64,000 nt of DNA from Neobacillus sp. OS1-2 (GCF_030915505.1 NZ_CP133265.1:806001-870000); one strand, 5' to 3'. Positions 7,484 to 17,425 are shown, numbered from the stretch's first letter. The notes: generated from the sequence alone by a model not told the origin. Numbers and translations are program-made.

Positions 7484-8746
7484 ATGAAAAAAAAGCTTTG
7501 TTTCGTACTGATGTTTCTATTATTGCTGCCAATGAGTTTGGTAAACGCAGAAACGGTCAATGAAAATAGCGTAAAGGTAGCGTTTATTAGAGACGGTTTT
7601 CTCTGGACAAAAATGAACGGCAAGGAGGAAAAAATCACAAAGGTACCAGGTAAGTACGATTATCCGCCCCAATGGTCACATGATGGAAATTGGATTGCTT
7701 ATCAAGTGGAAGCGAAAAAAAAACTAAATTCTAACATGGAATCCCAAACAGAAATATGGGTGTATCACCTGAAAACGAAAAAGCACAAACGGATTACACT
7801 TGATGGAACCAACCCTAAATGGTCGCCAGTTGAGAATATCCTGGCTTTTAAAAGCGGTGGTGTCCTAAATGTATCGAACCTTGAGCACTTTTATAATATT
7901 GCGTTAGGTGTAGGTGATTATAACTGGTACCCGGATGGCCGCTCGTTCATTACAGCTTCAGGTGCTTCGCTTAGACCCGATGGATGGACAAACCCTGTCC
8001 TATTTCAAATTAGACTTGAAAAAAATTTTGCGAAACTCACCAGCTTGACCAAAAACGTGAAAAAGCTTTATACCATTCCTAGTGAATTGAAAAAGGGGAA
8101 TAGGAGCTTGTTAGCAATTGACGCCTATAAATTCCAATTTTCTCCTGATGGAAAATGGATTTCTTTTGTTGTCAGTCCCACGGCTTCATGGTCAATGGAT
8201 AGCAATTTTGTCTGTGTGATTTCGTCTGATGGTCAAAACTTCGAAGTAATGGATGAAATGAATGGGGACTCTATTGTAAAATGGTCATTCCACAAAAATC
8301 GCTTAGGCTATATTGCCGGCGGCGGCAGAATTGTTTTTGGATTTAAGGATAAAAATATGAAGGTAACCGAACTACCTACTTTTAATTCCATTAGCCTTAC
8401 ACCACCAAAGTTTGCGGAACTAGGATTTACATGGATGAGTAATCATTCATTAGTTGTTTCACGAGTAAAAGAAAGTCCATGGTCGAATGATGCTAAGCAG
8501 CGGCCAGACCCATCATTATTTTTAATCAAGATCGACGAACAAAAACAAACACAAATAACCCATCCCCCTAAGGACTATGGGGATTACGATCCTATTTATA
8601 TTCCCGCAGTGAAAAAATTATCATGGTTGCGTTTCACGGATCTTGTTGATTTACAGAGGGACCTTTGGATTGCCGACCAAAATGGTGAAAACGCAAGGAT
8701 TTGGATAAAAAATGTTAATGGGTATGACTCTTTTTCAAAAAATTAA
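7484..8746 (+). CDS. exported beta-propeller-like (TolB/WD40-type repeat) protein
   Basis: A 420-residue protein with a clear Sec signal peptide (MKKKLCFVLMFLLLLPMSLV, cleavage near NAE). Repeated blades of the kind PPQWSHDGNWIAYQV, NPKWSPVENILAFKS, YKFQFSPDGKWISFV and IVKWSFHKNRLGYIA are typical of TolB-like or WD40-like propellers. No catalytic peptidase domain follows, so it may be a binding or scaffold protein outside the membrane. It lacks a lipobox cysteine and any C-terminal anchor. GAGGTGAAAGG forms the RBS. I do not recognise a named orthologue. Confidence 0.7.
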   Translation: MKKKLCFVLMFLLLLPMSLVNAETVNENSVKVAFIRDGFLWTKMNGKEEKITKVPGKYDYPPQWSHDGNWIAYQVEAKKKLNSNMESQTEIWVYHLKTKKHKRITLDGTNPKWSPVENILAFKSGGVLNVSNLEHFYNIALGVGDYNWYPDGRSFITASGASLRPDGWTNPVLFQIRLEKNFAKLTSLTKNVKKLYTIPSELKKGNRSLLAIDAYKFQFSPDGKWISFVVSPTASWSMDSNFVCVISSDGQNFEVMDEMNGDSIVKWSFHKNRLGYIAGGGRIVFGFKDKNMKVTELPTFNSISLTPPKFAELGFTWMSNHSLVVSRVKESPWSNDAKQRPDPSLFLIKIDEQKQTQITHPPKDYGDYDPIYIPAVKKLSWLRFTDLVDLQRDLWIADQNGENARIWIKNVNGYDSFSKN

Positions 8747-8758
8747 TCATAATCTTAT

Positions 8759-8773
8759 TTATAATTATTATAA
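8759..8773 (+). promoter_or_regulatory. PerR box
   Basis: TTATAATTATTATAA is an exact match to the B. subtilis PerR consensus (TTATAATNATTATAA). It sits directly upstream of the dps -35 element. PerR control of mrgA, a Dps homologue, is established in B. subtilis. Confidence 0.85.
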
Positions 8774-8780
8774 TTTAGTA

Positions 8781-8808
8781 TTGATTATAAAATGATATAT
8801 GTTATAAT
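8781..8808 (+). promoter_or_regulatory. dps promoter (sigma A type)
   Basis: TTGATT at 8781-8786 and TATAAT at 8803-8808, spacer 16. AGGAGG follows at about 8827, ahead of the ATG at 8841. Confidence 0.75.
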
Positions 8809-8840
8809 AAAAACAGATAAGAAATTAGGAGGAATGTTAA

Positions 8841-9275
8841 ATGACAATCGAACAAGTACTTAACCAACAAATCGCAAACTGGAACGTATTATACACAAAA
8901 TTACACCATTTTCACTGGTATGTTAAAGGACCTCACTTCTTTACCCTGCATGCCAAATTTGAAGAACTATACGAAGAAGCAACAGCAACGATGGATGAAT
9001 TTGCCGAACAATTACTGGCAATTGGCGGCAGCCCCGTTTCAACTTTAAAAGAGGTGCTTCAACTTGCTACAATCGAAGAAACCAATGAAAAGGTATCAGC
9101 TGAAGAAATGGTACAAGCAGTGATTCACGACTTTACTCTAATCATTGATGAATTAAAAGCCGGGATGGAAGTAGCGGAGCAAGTTAATGACGAAGTGACC
9201 AGCGATATGTTCCTTGGACTTATTGGCAAGCTTACTAAGCATAATTGGATGTTGAAGTCCTTTCTGAATGCTTAA
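8841..9275 (+). CDS. dps: Dps-family ferritin-like DNA-binding/iron-storage protein
   Basis: A 144-residue Dps/MrgA-type mini-ferritin that oxidises and stores iron with H2O2 and can coat DNA in stress or starvation. The inter-subunit ferroxidase site is visible: LHHFHWYVKGPHFFTLH (His ligands) and KFEELYEEATATMDEFAEQLL (Asp and Glu ligands). It has a full-length four-helix bundle. A perfect PerR box and a good promoter lie immediately upstream, so peroxide-inducible, PerR-repressed expression is expected. A hairpin with a T tail lies about 130 bases downstream. Confidence 0.95.
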   Translation: MTIEQVLNQQIANWNVLYTKLHHFHWYVKGPHFFTLHAKFEELYEEATATMDEFAEQLLAIGGSPVSTLKEVLQLATIEETNEKVSAEEMVQAVIHDFTLIIDELKAGMEVAEQVNDEVTSDMFLGLIGKLTKHNWMLKSFLNA

Positions 9276-9405
9276 AGTAGTCATGAACCGGGCTCGAAGA
9301 GGTATTGTAAAGGAATATTAGCGTATATCAGTAGAAATGAGAAAAAGCAGCTGACAAATTACAACGAGTTCTGTTTCCTATCACAAAAATTCAAAATGCA
9401 TATTA

Positions 9406-9452
9406 AAAGGACCATCAATTTGTATGTGAAATTGATGGTCCTTTTTTATTGA
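9406..9452 (+). terminator. rho-independent terminator downstream of dps
   Basis: GGACCATCAATTT pairs with AAATTGATGGTCC around GTATGTG, followed by TTTTTTATT. Confidence 0.85.
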
Positions 9453-9635
9453 TATTACGCGGAAAATTATAAAAATAGGCGTGAAACTGTAGTCCAATTT
9501 GCATCAAAAGGTAAGGATACAGAGATTTCTGTTACCTTGCAAATAGGACTGCAAATGCTGTGATTTTTATTTACAATTCCACGTTTTTCTTCGGCCTTGG
9601 CTATAGTTGATTTTCGAGTAGCTATGAGAATTCAT

Positions 9636-9707
9636 AAGCGGAGAATTTCCGGCTAATATACAAAAGAGAGCTTAAGAAGCAGAAATAAGCGAAATTTTTC
9701 CGGCTAA
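9636..9707. repeat. two-copy degenerate repeat, 51-base spacing
   Basis: AAGCGGAGAATTTCCGGCTA at 9636 and AAGCGAAATTTTTCCGGCTA at 9687 start exactly 51 bases apart. A weaker relative, AAGCGGAATTTTTA, lies at 9799. Confidence 0.55.
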
Positions 9708-9929
9708 CTCCTCCAAATAAAGCAAAATCCAAAGATTTCATACATATAACAGAAAAAACTTCCTTTATTTTTAAGGAAATATAGGTATTTCCCAATTTAA
9801 GCGGAATTTTTACGTTTATTGTTCAAACAGGGTGAAATCAACATTCAGTTATAACCGAGCCTTGTCCTTAAAAACTTAAAATGCTCTATACATTAGGTTT
9901 ATCGACACTTTATAATGTTCTTACACATA

Positions 9930-9956
9930 ACAAAAAGCCCTGCATTTTGCAGGACA
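9930..9956 (-). terminator. terminator of the ytgP-ytzG unit
   Basis: On the minus strand CCTGCA pairs with TGCAGG and is followed by GCTTTTTG; about 90 bases past the pseudouridine synthase stop. Confidence 0.65.
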
Positions 9957-10048
9957 AAAGGTATAACAAACATAAAGACATTTTTAAATGCAATTTCATA
10001 AAATGTGACAGGTATCTGAACCCGTTAGACAAATTAGCTGCTTTTTCT

Positions 10049-10768
10049 CTATTTTACTTGATACTCTCTCAATAGCTCGACTTCTTCATCCGTTAATTCC
10101 CGGTATTCACCAAGCTCAAGTGTTTCATCTAACGGAAGTGGGCCCATTGAAATCCGCTTAAGATAAACGACCTTTTTTCCAACAGCTTCAAACATTCTTT
10201 TCACCTGATGAAATTTGCCTTCGGTAATGGTTAGTTCAATATCGGAGCGGATGCCGGATTTTAAGATTTTTAATTCGCCGGGCTTTGTTTCGTAGCCGTC
10301 GTCCAAGGTTACACCTTTCGCGAAGACCTCAATATCCTTCTCCGTTACCTCACTATCAATCACTGCGAAATACTTCTTTGGCACATGTTTTTTCGGAGAA
10401 AGCAACTTGTGTGCCAATTGACCGTCATTCGTGATCAGCAGCAATCCTTCCGTATCCTTGTCCAACCGACCGACTGGGAATGGCTCATATACCTGATCCT
10501 CCATCTCCAACAAATCGATGACGGTCTCGCAGCAATTATCCTCTGTTGCTGATAATACTCCTTGCGGCTTGTTCATCATTAAATAAATAAATTCCCTGTA
10601 TTCTACCACTTCACCATTTAAGGTGACCGTTTGTTTGGCGGTATCGACATGTTGCTTGGCATCCTTGACAACAATATCGTCAACCTTAACCGCACCGCCT
10701 TTGAGCAGCTGCTTGACTTCCTTGCGGCTACCGTAACCTAGGTTCGCCAGCATTTTATCAATTCTCAA
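10049..10768 (-). CDS. ytzG: RsuA-family pseudouridine synthase (16S rRNA type)
   Basis: A 239-residue protein with an N-terminal S4 RNA-binding domain (MRIDKMLANLGYGSRKEVKQ) and an RsuA/RluB/E/F catalytic domain. The catalytic motif is FPVGRLDKDTEGLLLITNDG, whose aspartate (RLD) is the nucleophile-like residue. The length fits the RsuA subgroup, which modifies 16S rRNA U516. It starts at TTG (10768) behind GGAAGGAGGAG and overlaps the 3' end of ytgP by 11 bases, so the two are translationally coupled. B. subtilis has the same ytgP-ytzG pairing. The site specificity is inferred from family. Confidence 0.85.
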   Translation of the reverse strand: MRIDKMLANLGYGSRKEVKQLLKGGAVKVDDIVVKDAKQHVDTAKQTVTLNGEVVEYREFIYLMMNKPQGVLSATEDNCCETVIDLLEMEDQVYEPFPVGRLDKDTEGLLLITNDGQLAHKLLSPKKHVPKKYFAVIDSEVTEKDIEVFAKGVTLDDGYETKPGELKILKSGIRSDIELTITEGKFHQVKRMFEAVGKKVVYLKRISMGPLPLDETLELGEYRELTDEEVELLREYQVK

Positions 10769-12386
10769 CGCTTCTCCTCCTTCCAGGTTTTAGTTTGTTC
10801 ATTAAGCGGTCAATTCTGTCTCCGAATAAACGGTGGACAAGTCCCGATTTAAAACCTAAGTAAAAGTAGATAGCGGCTCCAACTCCAGCACTTATAAAAA
10901 TCATTAGTACTGACTGCAGCTTGGACGCTGGAGAAAGGAATAATAGCATTAATTTATAAGCAATCTCTGTCCCAGCCCACATTAATCCTGCGAAAATCAC
11001 AATTAATAAACTCCTCCGCCAAACAAGACGGAATGGATAGCGAGAAAATGTCTTTATTACAATAAGATTAATCACGATGGCTACAATGTAACCTAGTGCC
11101 GTAGCAAGGACTGCCCCTTTTGTTTCAAACATTTTGATGAGTGGAATATTTAGGGAAAGTTTTACTAGCAGGCCAACAAGTAGACTTAATATGGTGAACC
11201 TCTGTTCATTTATCCCCTGCAGGATAGCGGCAGTAACCGAATACAGAGAAAACAAAATTGCAACTGGAGCATAAGCACCCAATACTTGAGTGCCGAGTGG
11301 ATCATGCTCATAAAACGCAGTATAAACAGGCTCTGCCAATAAGGATAGTCCAATAGCTGCTGGTAATGTTAAAAATAATAAGACTTGAAAAGTCTGATTT
11401 AATTGGCGGTTCAAGTTTTTGCGATCATTCTCAATAAATGCCTTTGTGATGCTCGGTACAAGTGTTAAGGAAAAAGCGGTTGCTAGTGAGACAGGGATAA
11501 TAACAATTTTATGTGACTCAAAGTTCAAGATACCGAAAGCAACGTCGGCTAAGCTTCTCTTCATGCCCATTTCCATCAAAGTCCGGCTCAGCGTAAATTG
11601 GTCAATGAATTGGAATAATGGATTGGCAATCCCAACAAAAACGAACGGAGCTGCATATATAAATATTTCTTTATAAATCTCCTTTAAAGAGATATCAATT
11701 GTTCCTTTATCATGTTCTAAAAGTTGATTTAAATATGGTTTTCTTTTAAACCAATACCAAAATAAAACAACCAAGCCACCAATAGCACCAATAAAGGCTG
11801 CAAAGGTTGCCACACTAACAGCAGATACAATCGTCCCATTTAAGAATTTTAAAACAACATACGCTCCAGCAAGTGTAAAGACAATACGGACGACTTGTTC
11901 CACTACCTGTGAAACGGCCGACGGGCCCATTGATTGATGTCCTTGAAAATAACCCCGAATCAAGCTCATAAATGGAACGACAATCAGCGCAAAGCTGACA
12001 GCCCTAATGACAGTAATGACACTATCCATGTCCTCTTTACTAGGATGACTGATTTTTGCCATTAATGGTGCACCAAGGTACATGAATAAAAACGATACAA
12101 ACCCGGTTAGGAACATGACCATTAAACCAGATTTAAACAACTTACGTCCAACCGCGTATTCTTCCAATGCATTATATTTTGCAATAAATTTCGAGACCGC
12201 GAGCGGCACCCCTGCTGTTGCGATACTAATAAAAATGGTATATGGAACATACGAGTAAGAATAAAGCTGTGTCCCGTGTTTACCAACAATTTGATAAAAA
12301 GGAATAACGTAAATTAAGCCAATCACCTTTGATAATATCGTACCTAGCGTTAATATAAATGTACCCCTTAAGAGCTTTGATTGCAT
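10758..12386 (-). CDS. murJ: lipid II flippase MurJ (YtgP, MVF/MOP family)
   Basis: A 542-residue membrane protein with about 14 transmembrane segments of the MVF/polysaccharide-export (MOP) superfamily. It resembles B. subtilis YtgP, shown to act as a MurJ-type lipid II flippase in peptidoglycan synthesis. The N-terminus LLRGTFILTLGTILSKVIGLIYVIPFY is characteristic. I chose the ATG at 12386 because GGAAGGGATTAT precedes it; the frame upstream (to 12452) lacks an RBS. It overlaps the pseudouridine synthase gene downstream and is divergent from ytfP. Confidence 0.87.
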   Translation of the reverse strand: MQSKLLRGTFILTLGTILSKVIGLIYVIPFYQIVGKHGTQLYSYSYVPYTIFISIATAGVPLAVSKFIAKYNALEEYAVGRKLFKSGLMVMFLTGFVSFLFMYLGAPLMAKISHPSKEDMDSVITVIRAVSFALIVVPFMSLIRGYFQGHQSMGPSAVSQVVEQVVRIVFTLAGAYVVLKFLNGTIVSAVSVATFAAFIGAIGGLVVLFWYWFKRKPYLNQLLEHDKGTIDISLKEIYKEIFIYAAPFVFVGIANPLFQFIDQFTLSRTLMEMGMKRSLADVAFGILNFESHKIVIIPVSLATAFSLTLVPSITKAFIENDRKNLNRQLNQTFQVLLFLTLPAAIGLSLLAEPVYTAFYEHDPLGTQVLGAYAPVAILFSLYSVTAAILQGINEQRFTILSLLVGLLVKLSLNIPLIKMFETKGAVLATALGYIVAIVINLIVIKTFSRYPFRLVWRRSLLIVIFAGLMWAGTEIAYKLMLLFLSPASKLQSVLMIFISAGVGAAIYFYLGFKSGLVHRLFGDRIDRLMNKLKPGRRRSVEN

Positions 12387-12590
12387 ATAATCCCTTCCTA
12401 TTTCGAAAAGCGCAAAGCGCTTTATCAAGTAAATTCGACCTTTTTTGCACACTATTAGTAGTTTACAACTTCTTTCACTCAGACGCTACTCACAACCTAG
12501 TTATTTTTATTAAGAATCCATCGGTTTTCGTTTTATTTTCACAAGTTTTGTTTATAATGAAGGGATGATTACTATAAAGTTGGTGTAAAT

Positions 12591-13865
12591 ATGGAATATG
12601 ATGTCATTGTCATTGGCGGTGGTCCTTCCGGGTTAATGGCCGCTATTGCTGCCGGTGAAAAAGGGGCAAAGGTTTTGTTAATTGATAAAGGAGACAAGCT
12701 TGGACGGAAGTTGGCGATTTCCGGTGGCGGGCGCTGTAATGTTACCAACCGCCTGCCTATCGAAGAAATCATTAAACACTTGCCGGGTAATGGGAAGTTT
12801 TTATATAGTGCTTTTTCGATTTTTAGTAATGAAGATATTATTAAATTCTTTGAAAAATTAGGCGTCGGTTTAAAGGAAGAGGATCACGGACGGATGTTCC
12901 CGGTTTCGAATAAAGCCCAATCGGTTGTCGATGCACTTTTAGAACAATTAGAAAAGCTCCATGTAAGAATTTTCAGAAACAGTCCGGTGGCAGACGTTAT
13001 TTATGAAAATGGAACTGTTGCGGCGGTTTTGTTGAAGGACGGGCAAAAGATCGGGACAAAATCAATTGTCATTGCCGTTGGCGGAAAGTCTGTTCCCCAT
13101 ACTGGTTCGACGGGTGATGGTTATGCCTGGGCGAAGAAAGCTGGGCACACGATTACAGACCTGTTTCCGACGGAAGTACCCATTACGTCCAACGAACCCT
13201 TTATCAAAAATAAATCACTTCAAGGTTTAGCTTTAAGGGACGTTAATTTGAGTGTGTTGAATCCAAAGGGCAAACCAATTATCACCCACCGAATGGATAT
13301 GCTGTTTACCCATTTTGGTCTCAGCGGACCAGCAGTTCTACGCTGCAGCCAGTTTGTTGTTAAAGCAATGAAGAAGTGGAATCTGAAAGAAGTTACGATG
13401 AGTATTGATGTATTGCCGGACAAAAAGGAAGAAGGAATTTTTCAAGAAATCAACATGCTTGTTAAAAGTGAGCCTAAGAAAAGTATTAAAAATACGTTAA
13501 AAGGTCTTGTTCCTGAACGATATCTACTATTCCTTTTAGAACAAAGTGGGATTGACCCATCTGAACAAGGCAGCACCATTTCAAACGAAAAAATTCGTAG
13601 TTTTGCCAAAAGCTGCAAGCAATTCTCAATCAAGGTAAATGGCACCCTTCCACTGGAAAAGGCATTCGTGACCGGTGGAGGTGTGTCTGTTAAAGAAATC
13701 GAACCGCAGACAATGGGCTCCAAATTAATGGGAGGTTTATATTTTTGCGGTGAAATTCTTGATGTGCATGGGTACACCGGAGGATATAATATTACCTCTG
13801 CCCTCGTAACCGGCAGGCTTGCCGGAACCAATGCTGCTTTGTTGACCAAAAAAGGCCTGATGTAA
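12591..13865 (+). CDS. ytfP: FAD-dependent oxidoreductase, HI0933/YtfP family
   Basis: A 424-residue flavoprotein with an N-terminal Rossmann dinucleotide-binding motif ([22 protein letters not shown]), the family signature [20 protein letters not shown], and a C-terminal FAD-contact stretch [20 protein letters not shown]. This is the HI0933/BaiN-like family; the cellular substrate of the Bacillus member YtfP is not known to me. It is divergent from murJ as in B. subtilis. Its stop codon lies inside the hairpin shared with cse60. Confidence 0.85.
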   Translation: MEYDVIVIGGGPSGLMAAIAAGEKGAKVLLIDKGDKLGRKLAISGGGRCNVTNRLPIEEIIKHLPGNGKFLYSAFSIFSNEDIIKFFEKLGVGLKEEDHGRMFPVSNKAQSVVDALLEQLEKLHVRIFRNSPVADVIYENGTVAAVLLKDGQKIGTKSIVIAVGGKSVPHTGSTGDGYAWAKKAGHTITDLFPTEVPITSNEPFIKNKSLQGLALRDVNLSVLNPKGKPIITHRMDMLFTHFGLSGPAVLRCSQFVVKAMKKWNLKEVTMSIDVLPDKKEEGIFQEINMLVKSEPKKSIKNTLKGLVPERYLLFLLEQSGIDPSEQGSTISNEKIRSFAKSCKQFSIKVNGTLPLEKAFVTGGGVSVKEIEPQTMGSKLMGGLYFCGEILDVHGYTGGYNITSALVTGRLAGTNAALLTKKGLM

Positions 13866-13876
13866 TATCAGGCCTT
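13852..13876. terminator. bidirectional terminator overlapping the ytfP and cse60 stop codons
   Basis: AAGGCCTGAT (13852-13861) pairs with ATCAGGCCTT (13867-13876). The A/T-rich flanks and position between convergent genes fit termination in both directions. Confidence 0.7.
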
Positions 13877-14053
13877 ATAAATTATCATCGCCGAAAAGCA
13901 ATAAATCTGCTCTTCCTCTTCTTCCTCCGTCATTGCCGCAACATTATATTTTATATCTAGCAGACTCTTTTCATCTATTCCTTTCAAAAAGCGATTCATT
14001 TCCTTCTCTAGATCCTTCTCATGCTCCCGATCAAATAGTTTAACCTGTATCAC
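13868..14053 (-). CDS. cse60: sporulation protein Cse60
   Basis: A 61-residue acidic protein: MIQVKLFDREHEKDLEKEMN, then DIKYNVAAMTEEEEEEQIYC and a hydrophobic end FSAMIIYKA. This matches the Cse60 family (B. subtilis YteV/Cse60), a small protein expressed in the mother cell under sigma E. I recall it in the same area of the B. subtilis chromosome. The start is GTG at 14053 with GGAAG upstream. Its molecular function is unknown. It is convergent with ytfP and shares its terminator. Confidence 0.8.
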   Translation of the reverse strand: MIQVKLFDREHEKDLEKEMNRFLKGIDEKSLLDIKYNVAAMTEEEEEEQIYCFSAMIIYKA

Positions 14054-14225
14054 CGCGAACTTCCTCTCTTATTTTTCTATCATTATTGACAGTTTTTCAG
14101 AATTTTAAAAATACGGAGGGTAAGTTTATTTTTAGATGAATCAAGTAACCTTCTTTTTGAGGTTAAATTGAAAGGTGCATCATGATGGGAATCCAATTCT
14201 CTATCTATTGGTTACAAACATATTA

Positions 14226-14256
14226 GAAAAACCGATTCCATAAAAGGAATCGGTTA
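14226..14256 (-). terminator. terminator of ytwF
   Basis: AACCGATTCC (14230-14239) pairs with GGAATCGGTT (14246-14255), followed by TTTC on the minus strand; the stem begins in the ytwF stop codon. Confidence 0.8.
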
Positions 14257-14559
14257 GTTTGTTTCTCCTGTCCATTGCAACATACCGCCAACCATGTTAC
14301 GGACTTTGTAGCCCTGATCCTGCAGATAATGACAAACATTCCCACTGCGCCCGCTTGAACGGCAAATAAAGATATACTCTTTATCCTTATCAAAATAATC
14401 CAAGTTAATAGGAATATCCCCCATGCGAATATGCTTGGCACCTGGAATCATTCCCGCTGCTACTTCTTCATCTTCTCTCACATCGACAAGTTCAAGTTTC
14501 TCCCCTGCCTCAAGCTTCTTTTGTAACTCTTCTGGTGTAATCGTTTGAATTTCTTCCAT
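14254..14559 (-). CDS. ytwF: rhodanese-domain protein YtwF
   Basis: A 101-residue single rhodanese domain. The substrate-strand motif LVDVREDEEVAAGMIPGAKHI and the active-site loop FICRSSGRSG, with a catalytic cysteine that would carry a persulfide, are intact. Such single-domain proteins transfer sulfane sulfur; the partner is unknown. I start it at the ATG at 14559, seven bases after GGAAGGA; the ATG at 14568 abuts that RBS. It lies just downstream of leuS, with leuS's own terminator between. Confidence 0.85.
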   Translation of the reverse strand: MEEIQTITPEELQKKLEAGEKLELVDVREDEEVAAGMIPGAKHIRMGDIPINLDYFDKDKEYIFICRSSGRSGNVCHYLQDQGYKVRNMVGGMLQWTGETN

Positions 14560-14577
14560 CCCACTCATCCTTCCAGA

Positions 14578-14610
14578 AAGATATCCCCCCAGAAATTAGG
14601 GGGGATATTC
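14578..14610 (-). terminator. hairpin after leuS
   Basis: ATATCCCCCC (14581-14590) pairs with GGGGGGATAT (14599-14608). The T run is short (TTTCT), so it is a probable terminator. Confidence 0.6.
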
Positions 14611-14617
14611 CTTTGTT

Positions 14618-17035
14618 TTAATTTGCTACGATATTTACTAATTTCCCTGGTACTGTGATGACTTTACGAATTGTTTTTCCTTCGATTTGTTCCTTCACTC
14701 GGTCATCATCCATTGCAATTCCTTCTAATGCCTCTTTACTGGCATCCGTTGGTACCATCAATTTCGTTTTTACCTTGCCGTTAACTTGAATGACAATTTC
14801 AACTTCCTCATCAACCAGTTTTGCTTCATCATATGCAGGCCATGCCTCATAGGAAATCGTGCCGCTATGTCCTATCTTTTCCCAAAGTTCTTCAGCAATA
14901 TGCGGGCTAACAGGAGCAAGCATTTTAACTAAGCCCTCCACATAATCCTTAGGAAGGACAGTTGCTTTGTACGCTTCATTAATGAAAACCATCATTTGTG
15001 AAATTGCGGTATTGAAGCGTAAACCTTCGTAATCCTCGGTCACTTTCTTAACTGTTTGATGATAAACTTTCTCCAAGTTGGTAGTCTCATCAGTTGACTG
15101 GATTTTCGGACTTAATGAGCCATCTTCTTCGACAAATAAGCGCCAGATCCGGTCAAGGAAGCGACGGGAACCGTCCAATCCATTTGTTGACCACGCAATT
15201 GAGGCATCAAGCGGGCCCATAAACATTTCATATAAACGAAGTGTATCCGCACCATGACTATCGATAATATCATCAGGATTAACAACATTTCCTTTTGATT
15301 TACTCATTTTTTCATTGCCTTCGCCTAAAATCATCCCTTGGTTAAATAGCTTTTGGAATGGCTCTTTGGTTGGGACCACACCAATATCATATAAAAATTT
15401 ATGCCAGAAGCGGGCATATAGCAAGTGAAGCACGGCATGCTCAGCACCGCCAATGTAAATATCAACCGGTAACCAATGTTTTAATTTTTCGGCGGAAGCA
15501 AGTGCTTCACTGTTTTTCGGATCAATATACCGTAAATAGTACCAGCAGCTGCCGGCCCATTGTGGCATTGTATTGGTTTCACGACGACCCTTTTTGCCTG
15601 TTTCCGGATCCACAACATTTACCCAATCAGCAATATTGGCAAGTGGTGATTCACCTGTTCCGGATGGTTTGATATCTTTTGTTTTTGGTAACATCAATGG
15701 AAGCTGCTCTTCAGGAACAGCTGTCATTGTGCCATCTTCCCAATGGATAATCGGAATCGGTTCACCCCAATAACGCTGACGACTGAATAACCAATCGCGT
15801 AAACGGAATGTTACTTTTTTCGTACCGATGCCTTTTTCCTCTAACCAGGAAATCATTTTAGAAATCGCGTCTTCTTTATTTAAGCCGTTTAGGAATTCAG
15901 AGTTGATGTGTTCCCCGTCACCAGTGTAGGCTTCTTTCTCGACATCACCGCCGGCGACAACTGGCTTGATTGCTAAATTGAATTCTTTGGCAAAATCATA
16001 ATCACGTTCATCATGTGCTGGAACAGCCATGATGGCGCCAGTTCCGTAGCTGACCAATACATAATCAGCAATCCAGATTGGCATTTTTTCACCATTGGCT
16101 GGATTAATGGCATATGCACCGGTGAAAACACCTGTTTTCTCTTTTGCAAGGTCAGTACGCTCAAGGTCGCTCTTAGTTTTGACTTTATCTAAATAGGCTT
16201 CAACCGCCGCACGTTGCTCAGCTGTCGTAATTTTATCAACAAATGCGTGTTCCGGAGCTAATACGGCATATGTGGCACCAAATAAAGTATCCGGACGGGT
16301 TGTAAAAACCGTGAAGGTTTCCTCATGTCCATCAATTGCGAAAGTAACTTCCGCACCTTCAGAGCGGCCAATCCAGTTGCGCTGCATTTCCTTCAAGCTC
16401 TCAGGCCAATCTAATTCTTCTAGGTCTTCAAGTAAACGATCACCATAGGCGGTGATTTTTAACATCCATTGCTTCATCGGACGGCGCTCTACTGGATGTC
16501 CGCCGCGTTCACTTTTGCCATCGATTACTTCTTCATTTGCTAATACGGTTCCTAGTGCCGGACACCAGTTTACGGCGACCTCATCAATATAGGCGAGGCC
16601 TTTTTCCCAAAGCTTTAAGAAAATCCACTGTGTCCATTTATAATATTCCGGATCTGTTGTGTTTACTTCACGATCCCAGTCATAGGAGAAACCTAATGCT
16701 TTAATTTGTCTGCGAAAAGTATTAATGTTCTGTTCGGTAAATTCTGCGGGATCGTTACCTGTATCCAACGCATATTGTTCTGCCGGAAGTCCGAATGCGT
16801 CCCATCCCATTGGATGAAGAACATTATATCCCTGCATTCGTTTTAAACGGGAAAGAATATCTGTTGCGGTATAACCTTCAGGGTGTCCAACATGAAGTCC
16901 AGCCCCTGATGGATATGGAAACATATCTAAAGCATAGAATTTGCGTTTATCGTATTCTTCACTTGTTTTGAATATTTTTTCTGTTTCCCATTTTTGTTGC
17001 CATTTCTTTTCAATTTGCTGATGGTCGAAACTCAT
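14618..17035 (-). CDS. leuS: leucyl-tRNA synthetase
   Basis: An 805-residue class I aminoacyl-tRNA synthetase that charges tRNA-Leu. The HIGH-type motif is HVGH (48-51) in [20 protein letters not shown]. The CP1 editing domain includes [15 protein letters not shown] and the metal-binding-like [15 protein letters not shown], and KMSKSKGN closes the catalytic site. Full family length. The ATG follows AGGAGGAACAGACA. Expression is controlled by the upstream T-box (17190-17425); a hairpin repeat element sits between T-box and gene. Confidence 0.97.
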   Translation of the reverse strand: MSFDHQQIEKKWQQKWETEKIFKTSEEYDKRKFYALDMFPYPSGAGLHVGHPEGYTATDILSRLKRMQGYNVLHPMGWDAFGLPAEQYALDTGNDPAEFTEQNINTFRRQIKALGFSYDWDREVNTTDPEYYKWTQWIFLKLWEKGLAYIDEVAVNWCPALGTVLANEEVIDGKSERGGHPVERRPMKQWMLKITAYGDRLLEDLEELDWPESLKEMQRNWIGRSEGAEVTFAIDGHEETFTVFTTRPDTLFGATYAVLAPEHAFVDKITTAEQRAAVEAYLDKVKTKSDLERTDLAKEKTGVFTGAYAINPANGEKMPIWIADYVLVSYGTGAIMAVPAHDERDYDFAKEFNLAIKPVVAGGDVEKEAYTGDGEHINSEFLNGLNKEDAISKMISWLEEKGIGTKKVTFRLRDWLFSRQRYWGEPIPIIHWEDGTMTAVPEEQLPLMLPKTKDIKPSGTGESPLANIADWVNVVDPETGKKGRRETNTMPQWAGSCWYYLRYIDPKNSEALASAEKLKHWLPVDIYIGGAEHAVLHLLYARFWHKFLYDIGVVPTKEPFQKLFNQGMILGEGNEKMSKSKGNVVNPDDIIDSHGADTLRLYEMFMGPLDASIAWSTNGLDGSRRFLDRIWRLFVEEDGSLSPKIQSTDETTNLEKVYHQTVKKVTEDYEGLRFNTAISQMMVFINEAYKATVLPKDYVEGLVKMLAPVSPHIAEELWEKIGHSGTISYEAWPAYDEAKLVDEEVEIVIQVNGKVKTKLMVPTDASKEALEGIAMDDDRVKEQIEGKTIRKVITVPGKLVNIVAN

Positions 17036-17058
17036 TGTCTGTTCCTCCTAAAAAAAGA

Positions 17059-17180
17059 TAAAAGCGGAAGCGCCTTGTTCAGCCCCGACAAGCATAAGAC
17101 GAGCCGGTGAGAAGGTTGTTTTTTAACCTTCTTGCCGGATTGGCTTATGACCTCGAGGGGCTAGGCGCTGCAGCTAGATA
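17059..17180. repeat. hairpin-prone dispersed element, copy 1 (leuS leader)
   Basis: It starts AAAGCGGAAGCGCC and ends GGCGCTGCAGCTAGATA. Nested complementary blocks AGCCCC/GGGGCT, CATAAG/CTTATG, and CCGG-GAGAAGGTT/AACCTTCTT-CCGG fold the whole unit into one long stem-loop. Its ends match copies at 39595 and 62515. It is transcribed as part of the leuS 5' leader. Confidence 0.75.
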
Positions 17181-17189
17181 AAAATAAAA

Positions 17190-17425
17190 AACCTCTCATC
17201 CCAAAAGGGACGAGAGGATTGTATGTATCTTCCCGCGGTACCACCCACATTAGTGCTCATGCACTCGCTTCATTCATCCTTAACGCGGAAAACGGCAAAC
17301 ATTACTGCTCCTTCATGCTTGCAACTCAAAGGCGAGTTCATGATGTACCCGGTTGACTTCCACCAGCCGCCAACTCTCTTTTGGTTTCGGGTATGAACCA
17401 CTACTACTCCTGATCACTGTTTTTC
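17190..17425 (-). promoter_or_regulatory. T-box riboswitch of leuS
   Basis: On the minus strand the T-box sequence GGGTGGTACCGCGGGA (complement of 17232-17247) is followed by a terminator with stem CCTCTCGTCCC/GGGATGAGAGG and a TTTTTT run (about 17186-17217). Upstream, a Stem I-like region starts near GTGATCAGGAGTAG. The candidate specifier triplet CUC (Leu) is in GAACTCGCC, complement of 17334-17336. Uncharged tRNA-Leu binding should stabilise the antiterminator. The T-box is certain; the exact specifier is my best reading. Confidence 0.92.

Larger units (their letters stand above)
9276..10048. other. gene-free stretch with a terminator and degenerate repeats
   Basis: About 770 bases without a convincing gene. 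It holds the dps-side terminator (9406), an imperfect inverted repeat near 9493-9555, two copies of an AAGCG...TTCCGGCTAA unit (9636 and 9687) and the terminator of the rsuA-type gene (9932). The ORF at 9881-10075 has no RBS and overlaps that terminator. Confidence 0.5.

Noticed and set aside
9881..10075. 64-residue plus-strand ORF
   Set aside because: No RBS, low-complexity AT-rich codons, and it contains the terminator of the opposite-strand pseudouridine synthase gene.
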